Origin: Monosporascus cannonballus
Taxonomy: Eukaryota; Ascomycota; Sordariomycetes; Xylariales
DNA length: 64,000 bases
Direction: 5' to 3'
Assembly (NCBI GenBank): GCA_004154925.1
Contig: QJNS01000032.1
Location: 1 to 64,000, forward strand
Below are positions 35,608 through 48,580 of the stretch, piece by piece. The notes under the pieces were generated by a model. The model was not told where the DNA came from. It made no database searches and worked only from the letters and a program-made list of their open reading frames with translations. Each line of letters starts with the position of its first letter. Within the stretch, counting starts at the first letter, position 1. Both the position numbers and the translations under genes were made by a program.

Positions 35608-38600
35608 CTGCCACCAATATTATGTTTTAATAAGCTTCGTATTCATAAGCTGCTGTCAGCGCTATATTAGATCCTATCATGACAGAGCCATCAGCTAACC
35701 AAATGAATCTTTACCCTGTCTCCAACTTCCTGCTGTCCGTCCGGGCTGTGCAGGTATGTATTGCCGCAGATAAATCGGTGATGTTATAGGTGGCCCCTGT
35801 CGGTATATAGCTCGGTGTGTAATATACAAAGTCGAGGGGCCGCATCATCCGACAGCCACATTTTCACGACCCTCAGATCCATGGACAATTTGCTTCTCCA
35901 TCTTCAACAGTTACACAGGCCCTTGAAGGCGACCTAGTCAGTACGTTTCGATGGTTGGCCGATCGTATGGATCATTAGTTGGGGACCGTTTCGTGGTCAA
36001 AGCACTCGGGTACAATCCTGTGTCACCATAGCCTAAAATCTGGGGAAGCTGTCTGAGCGGACTTTGCCGGGAACCCAATTGCGTACTCCGACACCTTCGA
36101 CACCATCGCAAAATTAATACATAGGCCATGTTCCATCTCCTACTTCCGCGCGCATAATGTTCAGAATGAGTCGAAGTCATCACCAGTATCGGTTTCCTGG
36201 CCACTTAGCCTCCGCCCACAGGCACACACCAATGAGATCTTTGTTGCTAGTCATTGTACTTAGGAATTATCGAGAGAGGATGCCTGCCAAGATAGTACGC
36301 TAATCTGACAGAGCCTGATGTGGGAGGTCCAAGACCAAGCAAGCTCATGGGGCGCTTTCGGGATGGCCCAGCCGCCGGCGCCGCTTCTCCAAATTTCCCC
36401 AATTCCCCTGGGGGTACAATAGTCCCAGGCATATGGCCTCTACTGACCCGGATTGCGGAGGACGGTGCAACGCAGATATGCATCTTCCTGGTATATCGGA
36501 CATATCTTATATTTGTCTCGATGCTAAGGCGAACCCTTGTTGCGCGCCCTCTTGCTCTAATTCATTACCGGTATAGGGACTTAGTTGCTATGGTCCACCG
36601 AGACTGGCTGTCTGTTCCCATCCGGCTCTCCCAAGCAAGCAGGAGCTCCGACTTAGTACGTATTTACGACGATGAACCCTGAATACAAAATGGTCAGCTG
36701 CGTGTCTGCATTTATGGACCACACGGAACTACCTACTTAATGCATCCATAAATGGGCCTTGCGGTCCCCGTCTATCCGAGCTGTTTTTCGAAACCGAGGA
36801 TTGTTAATGCCTTACGTTGTTATTCTGCGTGCTTCGTGTCTGTATTGAACGGAATTTGTTAAGACTTTTGGCTGGCTAGCGGTTTGTTGTGGTTAGTATT
36901 GCCGCTGTTCACCAACGTATGTATCTGAAAGCTTGTGCGGACGTAGCTCACTACCGTCCACTATACGCGGCCATCGACAAACACTAGAGGTCCTTAGGTT
37001 GGAGTACAGACAAGTACGTATGCTTAACAAGCATGGGTCTAGCTCATCAAATCTATGTAAGCGTTTCTTCGACTAAAAAGTATCGGGACGTCCATGCCCT
37101 TCTACCAGGCGGCTGCTAGCATACAACGTTATGCTGGCGCAACAATCACGCACCCCAAGCATTGGCGGCCGGCTCGGTGAGTTAAGGAGCACGTCGTGTG
37201 CTTCACCGGCATGTTTTATATCCTGCACGTTTTTCTCGTGCCCTCTGCCGTGCGTGATACAGTTCCTTGCAGAGAGCGATGGAACTGGCTTCGCGAAACC
37301 ATTTGACAGCTCCCAGGTCTACCGCAGAACTGCTTTCCTAGCCGCGATGCCTCGGGCCGTCTGCATACCATGCCACCCGGCCAGTCAACTATCAGATTTC
37401 CGACCTTTTCTGAGTAAGTCCATTGTAGCTTCTTTCTGGGTGAATTAATGCCTTTGAACGCATCGGACGGTAATCGCAGTAAGTAAACTCACTAATAACT
37501 CCTCTTACCATATCTACTCATTTATAGAGCCTAACCCTGTCTTCCCCAGACTTTGCTGGCCGCCATAACGCACGGTGCCGGGGTGGGCTGAATCCAGGCC
37601 GGGCTTCCCGTACTAAAGTTTTATGGGTATAAGCATTTGCCGGTCGTTCTTCGGTACGACTAACACACACCACCCGTCTTCTCACGCTGAGGCTCACCGG
37701 GTAGCCCGGATGGGAACGATTGCATTGGCTAGTTTGCATCGTGTCATAAATCCGCTCTCATCGTCGGCGATACATTTGCCCTTGAACGGCTTCCGTTTCA
37801 GGTATACAGTTTCTTCGTGCGCTCTACCCAGTAGAGACAATCCTCCCAGGGTGACATATCATCCCTGGAACGCACTATTGCAGGTCAAGGCCTTCATGCT
37901 GCGGCTCACGCAGGAGAGCTTCTTTTGAGTTGACGGTTGCCAGGTAACTAGCATGCTGTGCTCGACAAACGAACACCACAATGTCTAGAGTGCTAAAATG
38001 CGCTTACCCCAGTAAGGTAATTAGCCCGAACTCGCTCGCACTCCAGCGGATGGATTCTGTAACTTCTGTATACATAATGACAGTTTCCGAAAATTGACAT
38101 TAACTATAGCAAGGCGATAGGCAACATTAATACGGGTCAGTTTCTGGCATTATTAGAGGTCCATCTTAAGACATGCCGCTCGCGCGCAAATGAAGCTAAT
38201 CACTTCGAATCAAAGAGATCAACGCTCCCACTGCCTATTCGGGACAAAATGCTCAGCCTGCCACTGAACACAGATCTGCCTCCGTTTCCGTTCAGATTCC
38301 CTGAAGCTCCACGAGCTCTTCCTGACAATGCACACACTATCGGTGTGACCACCTAGACGCTACTTCCCCTTCATGCAAGTCATTTACATTATAGCATGAT
38401 CCACACTGATCTGAGCGGGCGGGCAATTGGGACTCCCGACGCAGCATTTCGTCACCACCATCCATATGGAAGCATACCCACGATTCATCTTCTCACATCT
38501 ACTCTAGAAAAGTACAAAGCAGCGTAGATCGCCTTTTCCGTTGAGAGCCACAGAGTCCGCTTTCGACCCTGCGTGCCGAACTAACGTTAGCAGAACCCAT

Positions 38601-41142
38601 AGCGGGCTTGCTTAGCCCCTTCAACGGGTTCTCTAACGAAGCACACAGCAGGATTTTTGTCTGCCGGAAGACCCTAGATCACCAACCCCGTCTCCACAAG
38701 CGGCTGGGTATACCCGCCACAGATTTACCTACCACAGTATCAGCAGAGGCTTAATAATTGGCCATATCACCGGCGTAGTCCCTATTTTTGTTTCACGATG
38801 CTAAGGATTGCCGTCATGAAAAAGTCACTTTAAACGACGCTGCATTGTGAGGTTTCTGAGGTGGGATCTTTGACGCCCAACCAGGATAGTCACCAAAAAA
38901 GAAAAGCCTTTCTCCCTTGGAGCACGGTCACGTCATGCAGAAACAGCGAGGCTGCCCAAATGATCGCGCCTTTTTTTGTTTTGTTCCCTATAGAAAGCTC
39001 CATCTAATGCTACCTACCAAAGCTACCGTCAAGAACTCGTGATCTACAATCCGTCCATACGGCGTAGCCGTTCGTCGTCCCCTAGGCCAGCGTGAGACTC
39101 TTTTAAGTAATACATTATTGTCAATAGCGTGATGTACCTATGTATGTTACGTACGTAGACGATAGGGCAAGATGCCAGTAACAAAACGCAGATCGGGTAC
39201 AGGAGCATGGGAAACCCACAGTGCAGCCATACCGAGCGGAAATATGATCCGCCGATGCCAAAGTCGAGCGCCCACGGCGGCATCCGTTGTATTTGCCGTA
39301 GCAAGGTATTGTCATCAATCGTTGGCGTCGTAATGATTATCGTTTGTTTCGCTGCCGCAGATCCTTCGCTTCTTTCTATTTTTGCTGCATGCGGAAGTGG
39401 GATGGCGCGCCTCAGCGCCTTCAACCGGCGTAGCTAGCTGGCTCCCTGGTGACCGGCCTGCCGGCCTGCTCGGCAGCATTAGCAGCGAGAGCCGCGGGAA
39501 TTTGGGGAGTGCTTACGTAGCGTTAATTATTCCCCGATAGGTAGTTCATCATGTTCTTGTCTCGAACGCCGCCATAATGGTGGCGAACGCGTGGGTTGAC
39601 CGCTGGCTTGTTGGGGTGCCGATCGCGGCCCCCGTGGCGTAGTTCGTGGTGCTGTATGCAGATTGGCTTTTCGAATATACTTACCTACGTTACCCGACTA
39701 TTGCCGGCGTCTGTGATGCAATAAAGCCGCTCTCCGTCATTGATAGGTAGTATGTGAAAGGGTGGCGAGTGGTTTGTATGGATGGACGATCTGCCCGCGT
39801 CTAGCCGTTAGGTACCAAGGTAACTACAGAGTTGTCGTCCACCAAAGGTTATCTATCTCGGTTCGCGCTTCGGGCTTTTGCGCGCTTACTGTCGACGCTC
39901 GATAGTATACCGGCTGGATTCAGCATCTTTGAAACCCCCACGCCGCGCGCCTGGATAAACACTATCTAGACTATGGGCCTGTGCGCTACGTCTTGCGGTG
40001 GGATGTCTCGGGTAGTGGATGAGGCTCTGCTACCACGTGAGTGCTTGCGGGAAGGCCCGTGCCTTGCAAGGGATGCGGTTCATTTTGTCTTAGACCTGGA
40101 GACGAAGATTACCGAGGAGATCCCGTGATCAGGGCTTGACGGAATGCATCTCATACGACCTTCTGTCTCAGGAGCTGCATCCATCATGGACAAACTCACA
40201 AACATCTCCTCGTTCGCTCAGGGGGCAATAGCATATATATGCGTTCGCGGGCCAGGATCCTGCTTGACGGTATCGTAACCGATGAGGCGTTGTCAGAGAA
40301 AGGTTTGCGTATCATGCCATAGATGCTTTAGCCCTTTCCGCAAAGCCGTAGGTCTGACAGTTCTAGAGGACTACGCTTTGTCATGGTCTAGGAACCGGGA
40401 AGAATAATGATCCAGATTGCGCGGTCTCTGCTTTGCACGGTCAACGTTGACAAGGTTAACAATATTACTATAATTACTTTGTTTGCGAAAACCTAGATAC
40501 ATCCCAACGATGCCCAGCAAGTCATGGACCATGGTCACAACACCCTGATGTAAGTTTAAAGGGCGCAAAGGCGGGGCGGAAGATCAGCCAGAGACGTAGC
40601 ACCGTTCGAGTTGAAGTAGCGGCGAAGCACATTTCAGATTCATTACTCTGAATACCGTCGTTGTCGTCTCATACTATCCGCATTAACGGGAAGCTCGGCT
40701 CGCCGAAGCGTGGCTCCCGCTTGCTGGGCTAGGCGTCGTCGTTAACTTGACGAGACTGAAAGAACTATGGACCCTGACTCTCTTGGTCGTAGGGTCTCCA
40801 ATGTGACAATGGAGGATAGGCGGAAAATACTACAATGGCCCATTGTGTCTGTGAATGGAGCCATTGTCCAGGAGGTCGCACCGTGGCCTGCATACGCACG
40901 ATTCCAGTAATGAGATATATTCAAGTCAACGTATTGTCCCTGTAGAAAATTAATTTCTAATATACCCTCAGGGGCTTTTCAAGACCATCCTCTCGTCAAA
41001 GTTTCTATACATGCTAAAGGTCGTTCGGTGACCACGTTTGTGAGGTTAACACCAACTACACCTACCGCCGACTGTACGACAGTCACTATCACGACCGGGG
41101 TTTCGCATTCGTCTGTTATCCGAACGCAGCTCGTTCTTCAAT
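35608..41142. other. Long region without a supported gene
   Basis: More than 5 kb of ordinary base composition in which frames are short and none is recognisable. No repeat pair, RNA gene or transposon end was identified by eye. Confidence 0.45.
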
Positions 41143-41576
41143 ATGAGTTCCTTGACAGCAAAAGCAGCCACCGGCACCGGCCAGTCCTCCGGCAAGCCTT
41201 CCAGCTCGACCTCCACAAAGCAGAGCATGTCCAACACCGAGACGTCATCCGCCATGACTATACCGGCCCGCGAAAAGTATCACATGGAGAAATGCCCGGA
41301 CTGCAAACGAAAGTATTTCCAGTGCTGGTGCCTTATAAAAGAGAGCACCCGGTTATACGAGTTATGAAGTATGCTTTTCCCACAGCTTTTAAGGCGACCG
41401 CGAAGCTAACTTGTTATTTCAGACCCTGCCATTGTGCGGATTTGCTCCGTGCGCATGATGAAGGTGTCAACTGCAATGCCACTAAATGTCAGACATTCGC
41501 AACGAACCTTAGAGCATATCGACTATACCGACGGCTTCCTGAGATCTGCCTAATCTCAGATTTTGCATGTCCCTGA
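41143..41576 (+). CDS. Small Cys-rich hypothetical protein, probably two exons
   Basis: The first part starts at ATG 41143 with a Ser/Thr-rich stretch (KPSSSTSTKQSMSNTETSSA) and then KCPDCKRKYFQCWC. That frame stops at 41365. A splice from GTTATG just before the stop to an acceptor TTATTTCAG at about 41421 would continue the protein as PCHCADLLRAHDEGVNCNAT and KC, ending at 41576. This places eight cysteines in CxxC- and CxC-like pairs, which suggests a small metal-binding protein. There is no signal peptide. The donor is weak, so the gene model is uncertain and the single-exon 74-aa form is possible. Confidence 0.35.
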
Positions 41577-42564
41577 ATTTGGTCACAACCCCCTATGTCT
41601 CTCCTTACGAGGCGTATAAAGTAAAATGACTAGGATGATGAGGCAGGGAAGCAGCCGACAAAGGGTCTAGAGTATAAAATTAGTATCTCCTATTCCAATA
41701 ATTGCTGCGATAGATGGGCATCTTCAAAGCAAAGGATTGCATTGCATCCCATGGTCTGACCAGGAACTGACCAAGGTTTGGCATATGACGCGGCCGTGAG
41801 TGTCCACTAACCCCGATTTGCAACAAAACAAGACATTAATAAGCGCTTTGCGGCACTAGGATATCGAATCGATATGTTTGGCAAACGTTCCTTGCTCCTT
41901 GGAAGCATATGACTTATGCCTCGCTTTGAAGTTCACGTACTTGAGCACCGCTTCGCCTTGTAATACGAGCGCATTTTTCTCCTAATCCCGCTCTTTCGTT
42001 TTTTACGTCTACTGAAAGGGGTATGTCGTGTTCTGCCGCTGAGCGCCGAACATCTATGAGGCGATGGGTGGTCCATCCTTTGGTGTATTGGAAGCATCCG
42101 GGCAACGACTGCGATGACTAATGGAGTCCAGGTTGATATATGTAGGAAAAGGTTGATCCCATCGGCAGATTCCTATGCTATAACTTAGTGGGTGACCTCC
42201 ACATATATCGATTTAAATCGCTGTGGCATGTGCTTCAGAGCAAGTATGACGCGAATTTCGTCTTGCCTCTTCTGCTGGCGACGACCATAGGGAGGAGATG
42301 GTCCGCTAACTTAGCACAGCGCTTTCAGGGCATCACGACAATACTTACCATATATCTCTCTATTGATCAGATATTGCACGGAGCACCTCATTCTCCGCTT
42401 TCTTCATCGTCACCCTTTTCGAGTTCGAGGATGCTGTTCTCATCGTGTGTATGACTCCTCCCTACTTATTGTATGGACTGTATCGAATAATATCATTCTT
42501 ATTTCACTCTAATCCCTACTACGGATGCGAGTCACCCAGTCTTTTCAAAAATATACTGAATAAC
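41577..42564. other. Region without a supported gene; possible protein relic
   Basis: Around 42210-42290 the plus strand reads WHVLQSKYDANFVLPLLLAT, and near 44540 a second plus-strand stretch reads FTWHVLQKR before decaying. The two may be relics of the same protein, but the similarity is short. Confidence 0.25.
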
Positions 42565-42730
42565 TGTCACACTTACTAAGGATCAGGTGCACAGCTCTTG
42601 AGGGTATATTGACTTGTCTAAAGTTAGGAAGCGTTGATCCCACTTGTTGTGGGCGATCCACTGATATAGGGCTCCGGGAAGGAATAACAATCACCCGAAG
42701 ACCCTAGCTAGGGGTGCCCTTTTCCATGAC
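42565..42730 (-). repeat. Dispersed repeat, copy B
   Basis: Reverse complement of copy A at 1301-1460, 41 kb away. It keeps the CCCACAACAAGTGGGATCAA core and the flank AGTCAATATACC(T/C)TCAAGAG. See copy A. Confidence 0.7.
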
Positions 42731-42959
42731 AATAACCCAATCTGCGTTTTATCCCGCATGCTTCCCTAGCAGAAGAAAAACTCCCGTCACCCTCTATCTT
42801 CCCAACTTACAATGAATCCTTTTCTGAATCCAGCTTTCTCCTCTCTATTCATGACAATAACTCTCCGTCCTTTGCCATCTGGCTTTGCCCCCTGTCACTC
42901 CCAACTAGTTTTCCTTCCATTCCTAGTTTCCCAGTTGATTTTGGTGTGAATTAAGGTGC

Positions 42960-43276
42960 AGTTCTCAAACTTTCAGCATGGCTTGCTGAATGACCTTTTT
43001 GACGGCAATAGCACAAAGGCCGGAAATTTCGACGAATCAAAACAAATCGGCAGTAGACCCACAAATCTTTCACTACCGATTTTGTAACTAAATGCATATG
43101 TCTGTGCGTTCAGCAAACATAAAAAAATAATTAATTTTAATTGGTGCATCGTCGAAAAGTGGGGACAGTAGGAACAAGCAAAAATAAAGATACCTGGGGT
43201 ACAAGCCCCATAATACATTTCCGGAAAAACCTAAGTATCTTCAGAATCAGCAACAGATGCTGAAAGTTTGAGAACT
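42960..43276. mobile_element. MITE-like element with terminal inverted repeats
   Basis: About 317 bp bounded by inverted repeats of roughly 30 bp. The left end starts AGTTCTCAAACTTTCAGCAT and continues to TTGCTGA; the right end is its reverse complement with three mismatches in the middle (CAT followed by CTG instead of GGC). No coding capacity. The flanks do not show an unambiguous target-site duplication, so the superfamily cannot be given. A non-autonomous DNA transposon is the simplest reading. Confidence 0.72.
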
Positions 43277-45175
43277 AGCCCTAAGCACCCTTGACCCGGC
43301 AGAAATCATCACATGGGGCAACTCTCTATTGGAGATGGCTGCTGCCACTCCAAAGTGAGTATGCTAGGATATGTTAACCGTGACAAGTCTCTAACATGGT
43401 TTTATGATAAAGACTCCGACTCCCATCACGTCGGCTAAGGGGTAACTGTTCTACTTTCAAGGATTTTTACCAAGCCCAAAACCTTTTTAACATAGCCCGG
43501 CTATCGGCGTGGCTCTGTTAGCTAAAGTCAGCTGGAGATGGATTCAGCACTTACGGCTATCTTCTCGCTCCTCAACCTCGTCCTAGCCAGACCGGAGGTC
43601 GATCAGCCTTGGAGGAAATCATTGGGGATAAGCGGTAATTTACAGAGAGTCGTGTTGGGAAGCAAGGATGAGCCTTATAGGAGTAGTATAGCTTACTTGC
43701 ATGCGTGGATAAGACTATGTACCCAGTGGCCTGCCCATTTCTAAGTCTAATACTTTAAACTTCTTCGCGCTCGAGGTTTGATATCCATGTCGTGTGTAAT
43801 TGTTTGGTCAACCGTTTGGAAGCATATGTCCTTCCGTCAGGCTATTTGGTGCAACAGCGTGAAAGGCAGGAAGAAGCAGTCTCGCAGGAAGGTAGCAGTA
43901 TATAGATTAGACCAGTAACGCCTGTCCCTTCCAACATACGGGAGGAAAAGGGTCCTATATATACACGCCTACGACCCCTGTCCAGCCCCTATATAGAAGG
44001 TTCGGCATTGGCACGTGACACCTTCCCCTCGATTTGAAGACTATATCTCTATCAATATCCTCAGAATATTAGCAGATACAGAGGTACTACAGAGACATAG
44101 CCTGGTTGAAGAACATGTATTTGATAAGCTTAAGACATCGATAGGACTGTAGGGGCACGACGGCTGTGGAAGGCCATGGACCATACAATTCCGACTCTTA
44201 CCAACCATGAACGTGCTTATGGCCTATACTGTCTTGGTGTTGATTCGTTGGTTCCCCATTGTAAGTGCCTATGTTCTCTGTTGATTCCCTGTGTTGTAGT
44301 ACTAGCATATATATTGCCTAACGCTCCCTTCTCTCCGTATAAAGAAAGGGGTATGCTGTACTCCGTCTAGGGCCCTACTATCTAGGGGGCAATCGGAGAG
44401 CCCATTCTATGCCCTATGGCTTCATCGGGGCAAGGACCACGGTGGCTCCGGGTATTGTCGCGAGAAAGACTTCGATAATATATGTCTAGAATTGACGTGT
44501 CCAGTAGGACGGAATCGTTAGCTCCGACTTTGATCAGTTCACTTGGCATGTGCTCCAGAAAAGAGTATGTTGCCGTCTTTGTTTTATCTGCCTTTACCCG
44601 TTTCTGTCGACAGCGAAGTAAGTGAATAAAACGGTACCATCTTCTCCGCTTATCACGGAGCTACCTATTGTATGATTTCCATATTATCCCATTCTTACGG
44701 GGCGGGTGAACTCAGTCTATGCGTTCTTCGCCGCCCCTTTTCCTAGTTAGGGCATCCTGTTCCCATTTTGGCTTGACTACATGTATCGCCTTACCCTATT
44801 ATGCATATTGTAAGTAAAACAATGGCTGTCTCCCTGCGGCCCCTACCTACTGTGTGTATTGTGTATAGAACAATGGGATTACTCGTTCCCACTATCTCTT
44901 ATCATCTTCGGTATGCACTTGGCCTCGCCTGCCCAAAACATCTATATACATCACTCCTCCTATCCACAGAACCCTTCTTGCACCTTCATCTTCTTCAGAT
45001 ATATCTTCTTCCACATCCTCACCACTTCAAGCCTTCCCTAGTAACGTTAGTCTCCAGCCTTTTATACTATTATTATAGTATCCCTCATCTCGCAGACTTT
45101 TGTACTCCGATTGCACAATAGACAATCACAGTGTACCATACGAGGAGCGTTTTCCCAGATTGGAATAACGTCAAG
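43277..45175. other. Region without a supported gene
   Basis: Short frames only; the possible second WHVLQ relic is near 44540. Right end is the promoter of the small gene at 45176. Confidence 0.4.
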
Positions 45176-45638
45176 ATGCCGGCCATCATTTTCAAGTGTG
45201 TCCCTTAGAAGTCGCGTTCAGCCCTAGCAAGTTCCTAACATGATTTACCTTAAAGGATTACTGCTCATAGGGCCCCTTCGGCCGACAAGCTGTCCCTCTT
45301 TTCCGAGCGGCTTAAGCGCCTCACAGTGCCCGAGCTCCGCGAGGTCATTCTTGCTCTCTGCATCACCGGTACTTTGTATAGAGCCTTCTACGATGAGGTG
45401 TTCCAAGTGGTCGAGTCCTACCTAGTCAAGAAGGGCTCCCAGTCCGCCCGGGATGGCCTACCCCCCCCTGTTTGACTTCAGCCATGGGGAGCTCCAAGGC
45501 GTAGTCCTAGAGGTCTCCGAGAAGAGCGAGATCGCGTGCAAGAGGGCCACGATTATGGTCGAGAAGATCATAGGCGCACACGGCCCCAAGCCTGAGCAAG
45601 TCAAGAAGGCCAAGGGCGCTCGGCCTCTCCCGAAATAA
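45176..45638 (+). pseudogene. Small hypothetical gene with one frameshift in a C8 run
   Basis: Exon 1 (45176-45195) encodes MPAIIFK and ends at a GTGTGT donor; a 75-bp intron (45196-45270) with a CTAAC branch point ends CTCATAG. Exon 2 reads ADKLSLFSERLKRLTVPELR, then LYRAFYDEVFQVVESYLVKK, up to DGLPP. At 45461-45468 there is a run of eight C after which the frame stops; one C fewer leads into FDFSHGELQGVVLEVSEK and a C-terminus rich in K and P ending at 45638. The sequence has strong coding character on both sides, so a true single-base frameshift or a homopolymer sequencing error is likely. Total about 130 aa. Family not recognised. Confidence 0.5.
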
Positions 45639-45818
45639 GTCCGCCGTTGCTCCGCTAGTGGGCACGGAGTGGGGACTCCTGTCTAGGTTATAGTGAGTTT
45701 CAAGCCACTAAATAGAGTCAAGAGATCTTTCACTGATCAGTTTAGCATATATCAGGCACGAATATCCCCGAGGGCGGAGATGATTCGTCTGGGCCATCTT
45801 GACGGCCCCCCGCCGCCC

Positions 45819-45833
45819 GGGGGGGGGGGGGGG
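45819..45833. repeat. G15 homopolymer
   Basis: Fifteen G after a C-rich stretch, similar to the C10-G14 run at 12025-12048. Possible G-quadruplex, or a place where length was misread. Confidence 0.9.
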
Positions 45834-46320
45834 CCAAGCGGCGTCTTCAACTTCAATTTTCCGCACGTGCTGCCTCTCCAACATCGGTTTCGACATGGGC
45901 AGCCCTGCTATGAACTTGCCTGCGAAAAGTGGAAGGCACCACAAAGACTACTGCACCCGCCAACTGCAGATGTGAACATCAATATCCCAGGCGGCGTTCT
46001 CGTATTGACGGCCGCTTACAGAGGCGAAAGGCAGTAGGATAGATGGTACCGGCAACTGGGTGGGGGAGCAAATGTAGCTCTCTTAGTAATATTATAGTTT
46101 CCTTGCATTGATGAATGATCCTATGTGCCTCGTGACACTGTCGTCTTCGTGTCTCATATTTGATAGCTGTTCTTTAGCAGCCGTGGATCCATGTCCAGAA
46201 GTGGGAGAGCTGTCCCTGCCCAACTGAGCCTTCATCATCGCGAATTCCAGTGTTCCCTTCCTGCCGACCCCCGTAGACCACTTCAACCCAAGTGGAAGCC
46301 CTTCGCCACAACTAGGGTGA

Positions 46321-46437
46321 GGGAATGGGTACCCATCCACTACCCATCTGATTTGGTGGGTACCCGCGGATACCCATCGGATTTGCCAAGGACCCATTAG
46401 ATACCCATTAAGTTTTGCCAAGGATCTACGGGTACCT
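46321..46437. repeat. Cluster of short GGTACCC/TACCCAT repeats
   Basis: At least six copies of (G/T)ACCCAT or GGGTACC in about 115 bp, with longer partial units such as CCCATCGGATTTGCCAAGGA. Such subterminal repeats are common near the ends of hAT-type transposons. The AT-rich block begins immediately after, so this may mark a transposon end. Confidence 0.5.
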
Positions 46438-47086
46438 AATACGTAAAAATTTATACATAAAGCAAATCGCTTTAATAATTTGAAATAATTTGAAATAATT
46501 TGATAAAAATAGTAATATTAAAGAATGTATAGTTAAACTATACTAAACTTTTTAGGTATTATAAAATTAAATAACGTCGATTTTTTTAAACCGAACTTAA
46601 ATTTTATTTAAATTTTTATTATTATTATTATTTTGCATATTATTTAAATTCTTATTATTTTGCTCGTAATTATTTTGCGGATTATTATTTTACGCATTTT
46701 TTAATACGTTTAAAATTTTGATTATAAGTTTTGCTTAACGCAATGCTAGGTTTTTTACCAGAAGCTGCATTTTTTATTTATAATTCTATTAACTTTTAAT
46801 AGATTAAAATATTTTTAATTAATTATATATCCTTTTATTAAATAATAATTTGTTTGGCGTAAATAATGCATAAATTGGTTATTATAAAAATTATATTATT
46901 TCAAAATTATTTTATAAATTATTTAGTTTTAAATAATAACTTAATAATTATGTAATATCGTTTAATTCTACGTAAAACGGCGGTTATATATATTAATATT
47001 ATTTTGAAATTAATTAATTGTTTTAAAGAAATCTTATTATTAGGTAAAACGCGTCTTTTTGCCTTTTAAAAGAGGCCGAGCGCTTA

Positions 47087-47127
47087 GTGTCCCTCACCCA
47101 TATCCTGAATTTACCCACTTCCTGAAT
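47087..47127 (+). repeat. Left terminal inverted repeat of the Tc1/mariner-type element
   Basis: Reverse complement of 48581-48621 with three C/T differences. Confidence 0.9.
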
Positions 47128-48580
47128 TGGAACTTCTAACACGACACAATATTAGAAATTCAATAACAAAACAAAATTAACACATAAAAACGGGATTTTA
47201 AAATACGTTATAGAATAATTTGTAAAAACTATAATAAAATTAAATGCTATTAATAATCCTTCGTATAAAAAGCAAAAATTAATCATATACAAAAAATTAA
47301 AGATTTAAATAAAATTAAAATATTTAATTAAGCAAAAGTATAATAAATAAAAAACGTATAATATGATTAACATAGAGGCTAAATATTACCGTAAAAGTAT
47401 TTAAATTTAAAAATTGTTATAATATAATTTTTAACGATTTTTAATATTATATATATATAAATATACAAAATTAAAATAAACGTTAAAATGTAATAAATAA
47501 AAATAAAAAGCTAATAACAAATACTTATATTATATCGTATCCTCTATTAAGTATATAGGGCTATTTTTATTAATAATTTATAAATTATATGCATATAAAT
47601 TTAAAACTCTTTATATGAACAACATATTATATAATATATTTAATTTTAAGTTAGTTCCGTAATTCTTTTAATTTAGTATATAATTAAAATATGCTTGAAA
47701 TTAACATATTTAAGGTTTTAAAAGTTCTTAATTATTATATTTTTTTAAAACTTAAACTCAAAATATAGTAATATATATATATAATTGAACACATATTTCG
47801 TAAGAATAATTATATTTCGACTTTAATAATAATAGAAAAGTAAACATTGAAATTAAAAACTTAACGTTTTAATATGGTAATTATAATAATTTAAAAATGT
47901 TTTATTATTATAATAAATTTTAAGGTTTTATCTATTTAACATATAAATAATAAAGTTATATAAAATAAAACCGGCTTTATACGAAAATAACATACCTTAA
48001 TTGTGGTATACATTTATGTTTTCGAAAATGTTATTTTTAAATATATAAAATAAAAAAATTAAAAAAGGTTAAAAAAGTCGAATAAAATATAAAACATAAT
48101 TAAAAAGCTTTGAAAAATAAAGATAAATGTATCGAAATAAATATTATAATAAAATAAATGTATAGGGCGTATTTTTTATATTATGATTTATTTTCATTTA
48201 ATTTTAATAATACAATTGATATTTTTAATCGAAAAATATATAATTATATAGTAACTTTTCTTAAAGATATTACGTAACAAAGTTATTAATTTTATATAAA
48301 CCAATATTGTTTCTTTTAAAATAATTTAGTAATTATTTATTTATATATTAATTTTAATTTACTTTTATTTTTGAATTAGTTTTAATTAATTAAATTAAAT
48401 ATTTAAATTAGTTAGATTTAAACCAATGTTATAATAAATATAAATAACATTTTAACTTTAACTTTAGTTTTATTATAAGGAACCAGTTTCAAATAATTTG
48501 TTTGCAAGATATACCGTTTGTGTTGTATTTATTTATTTAGTTATAAATTTTTAAATATACGGTATTTTGCTAGAAAATCG

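Noticed and set aside
42360..42375. GATCAGATATTG near 42.37 kb as an SreA site
   Set aside because: Reads ATCAGATAT, one base off the consensus, with no nearby iron gene.
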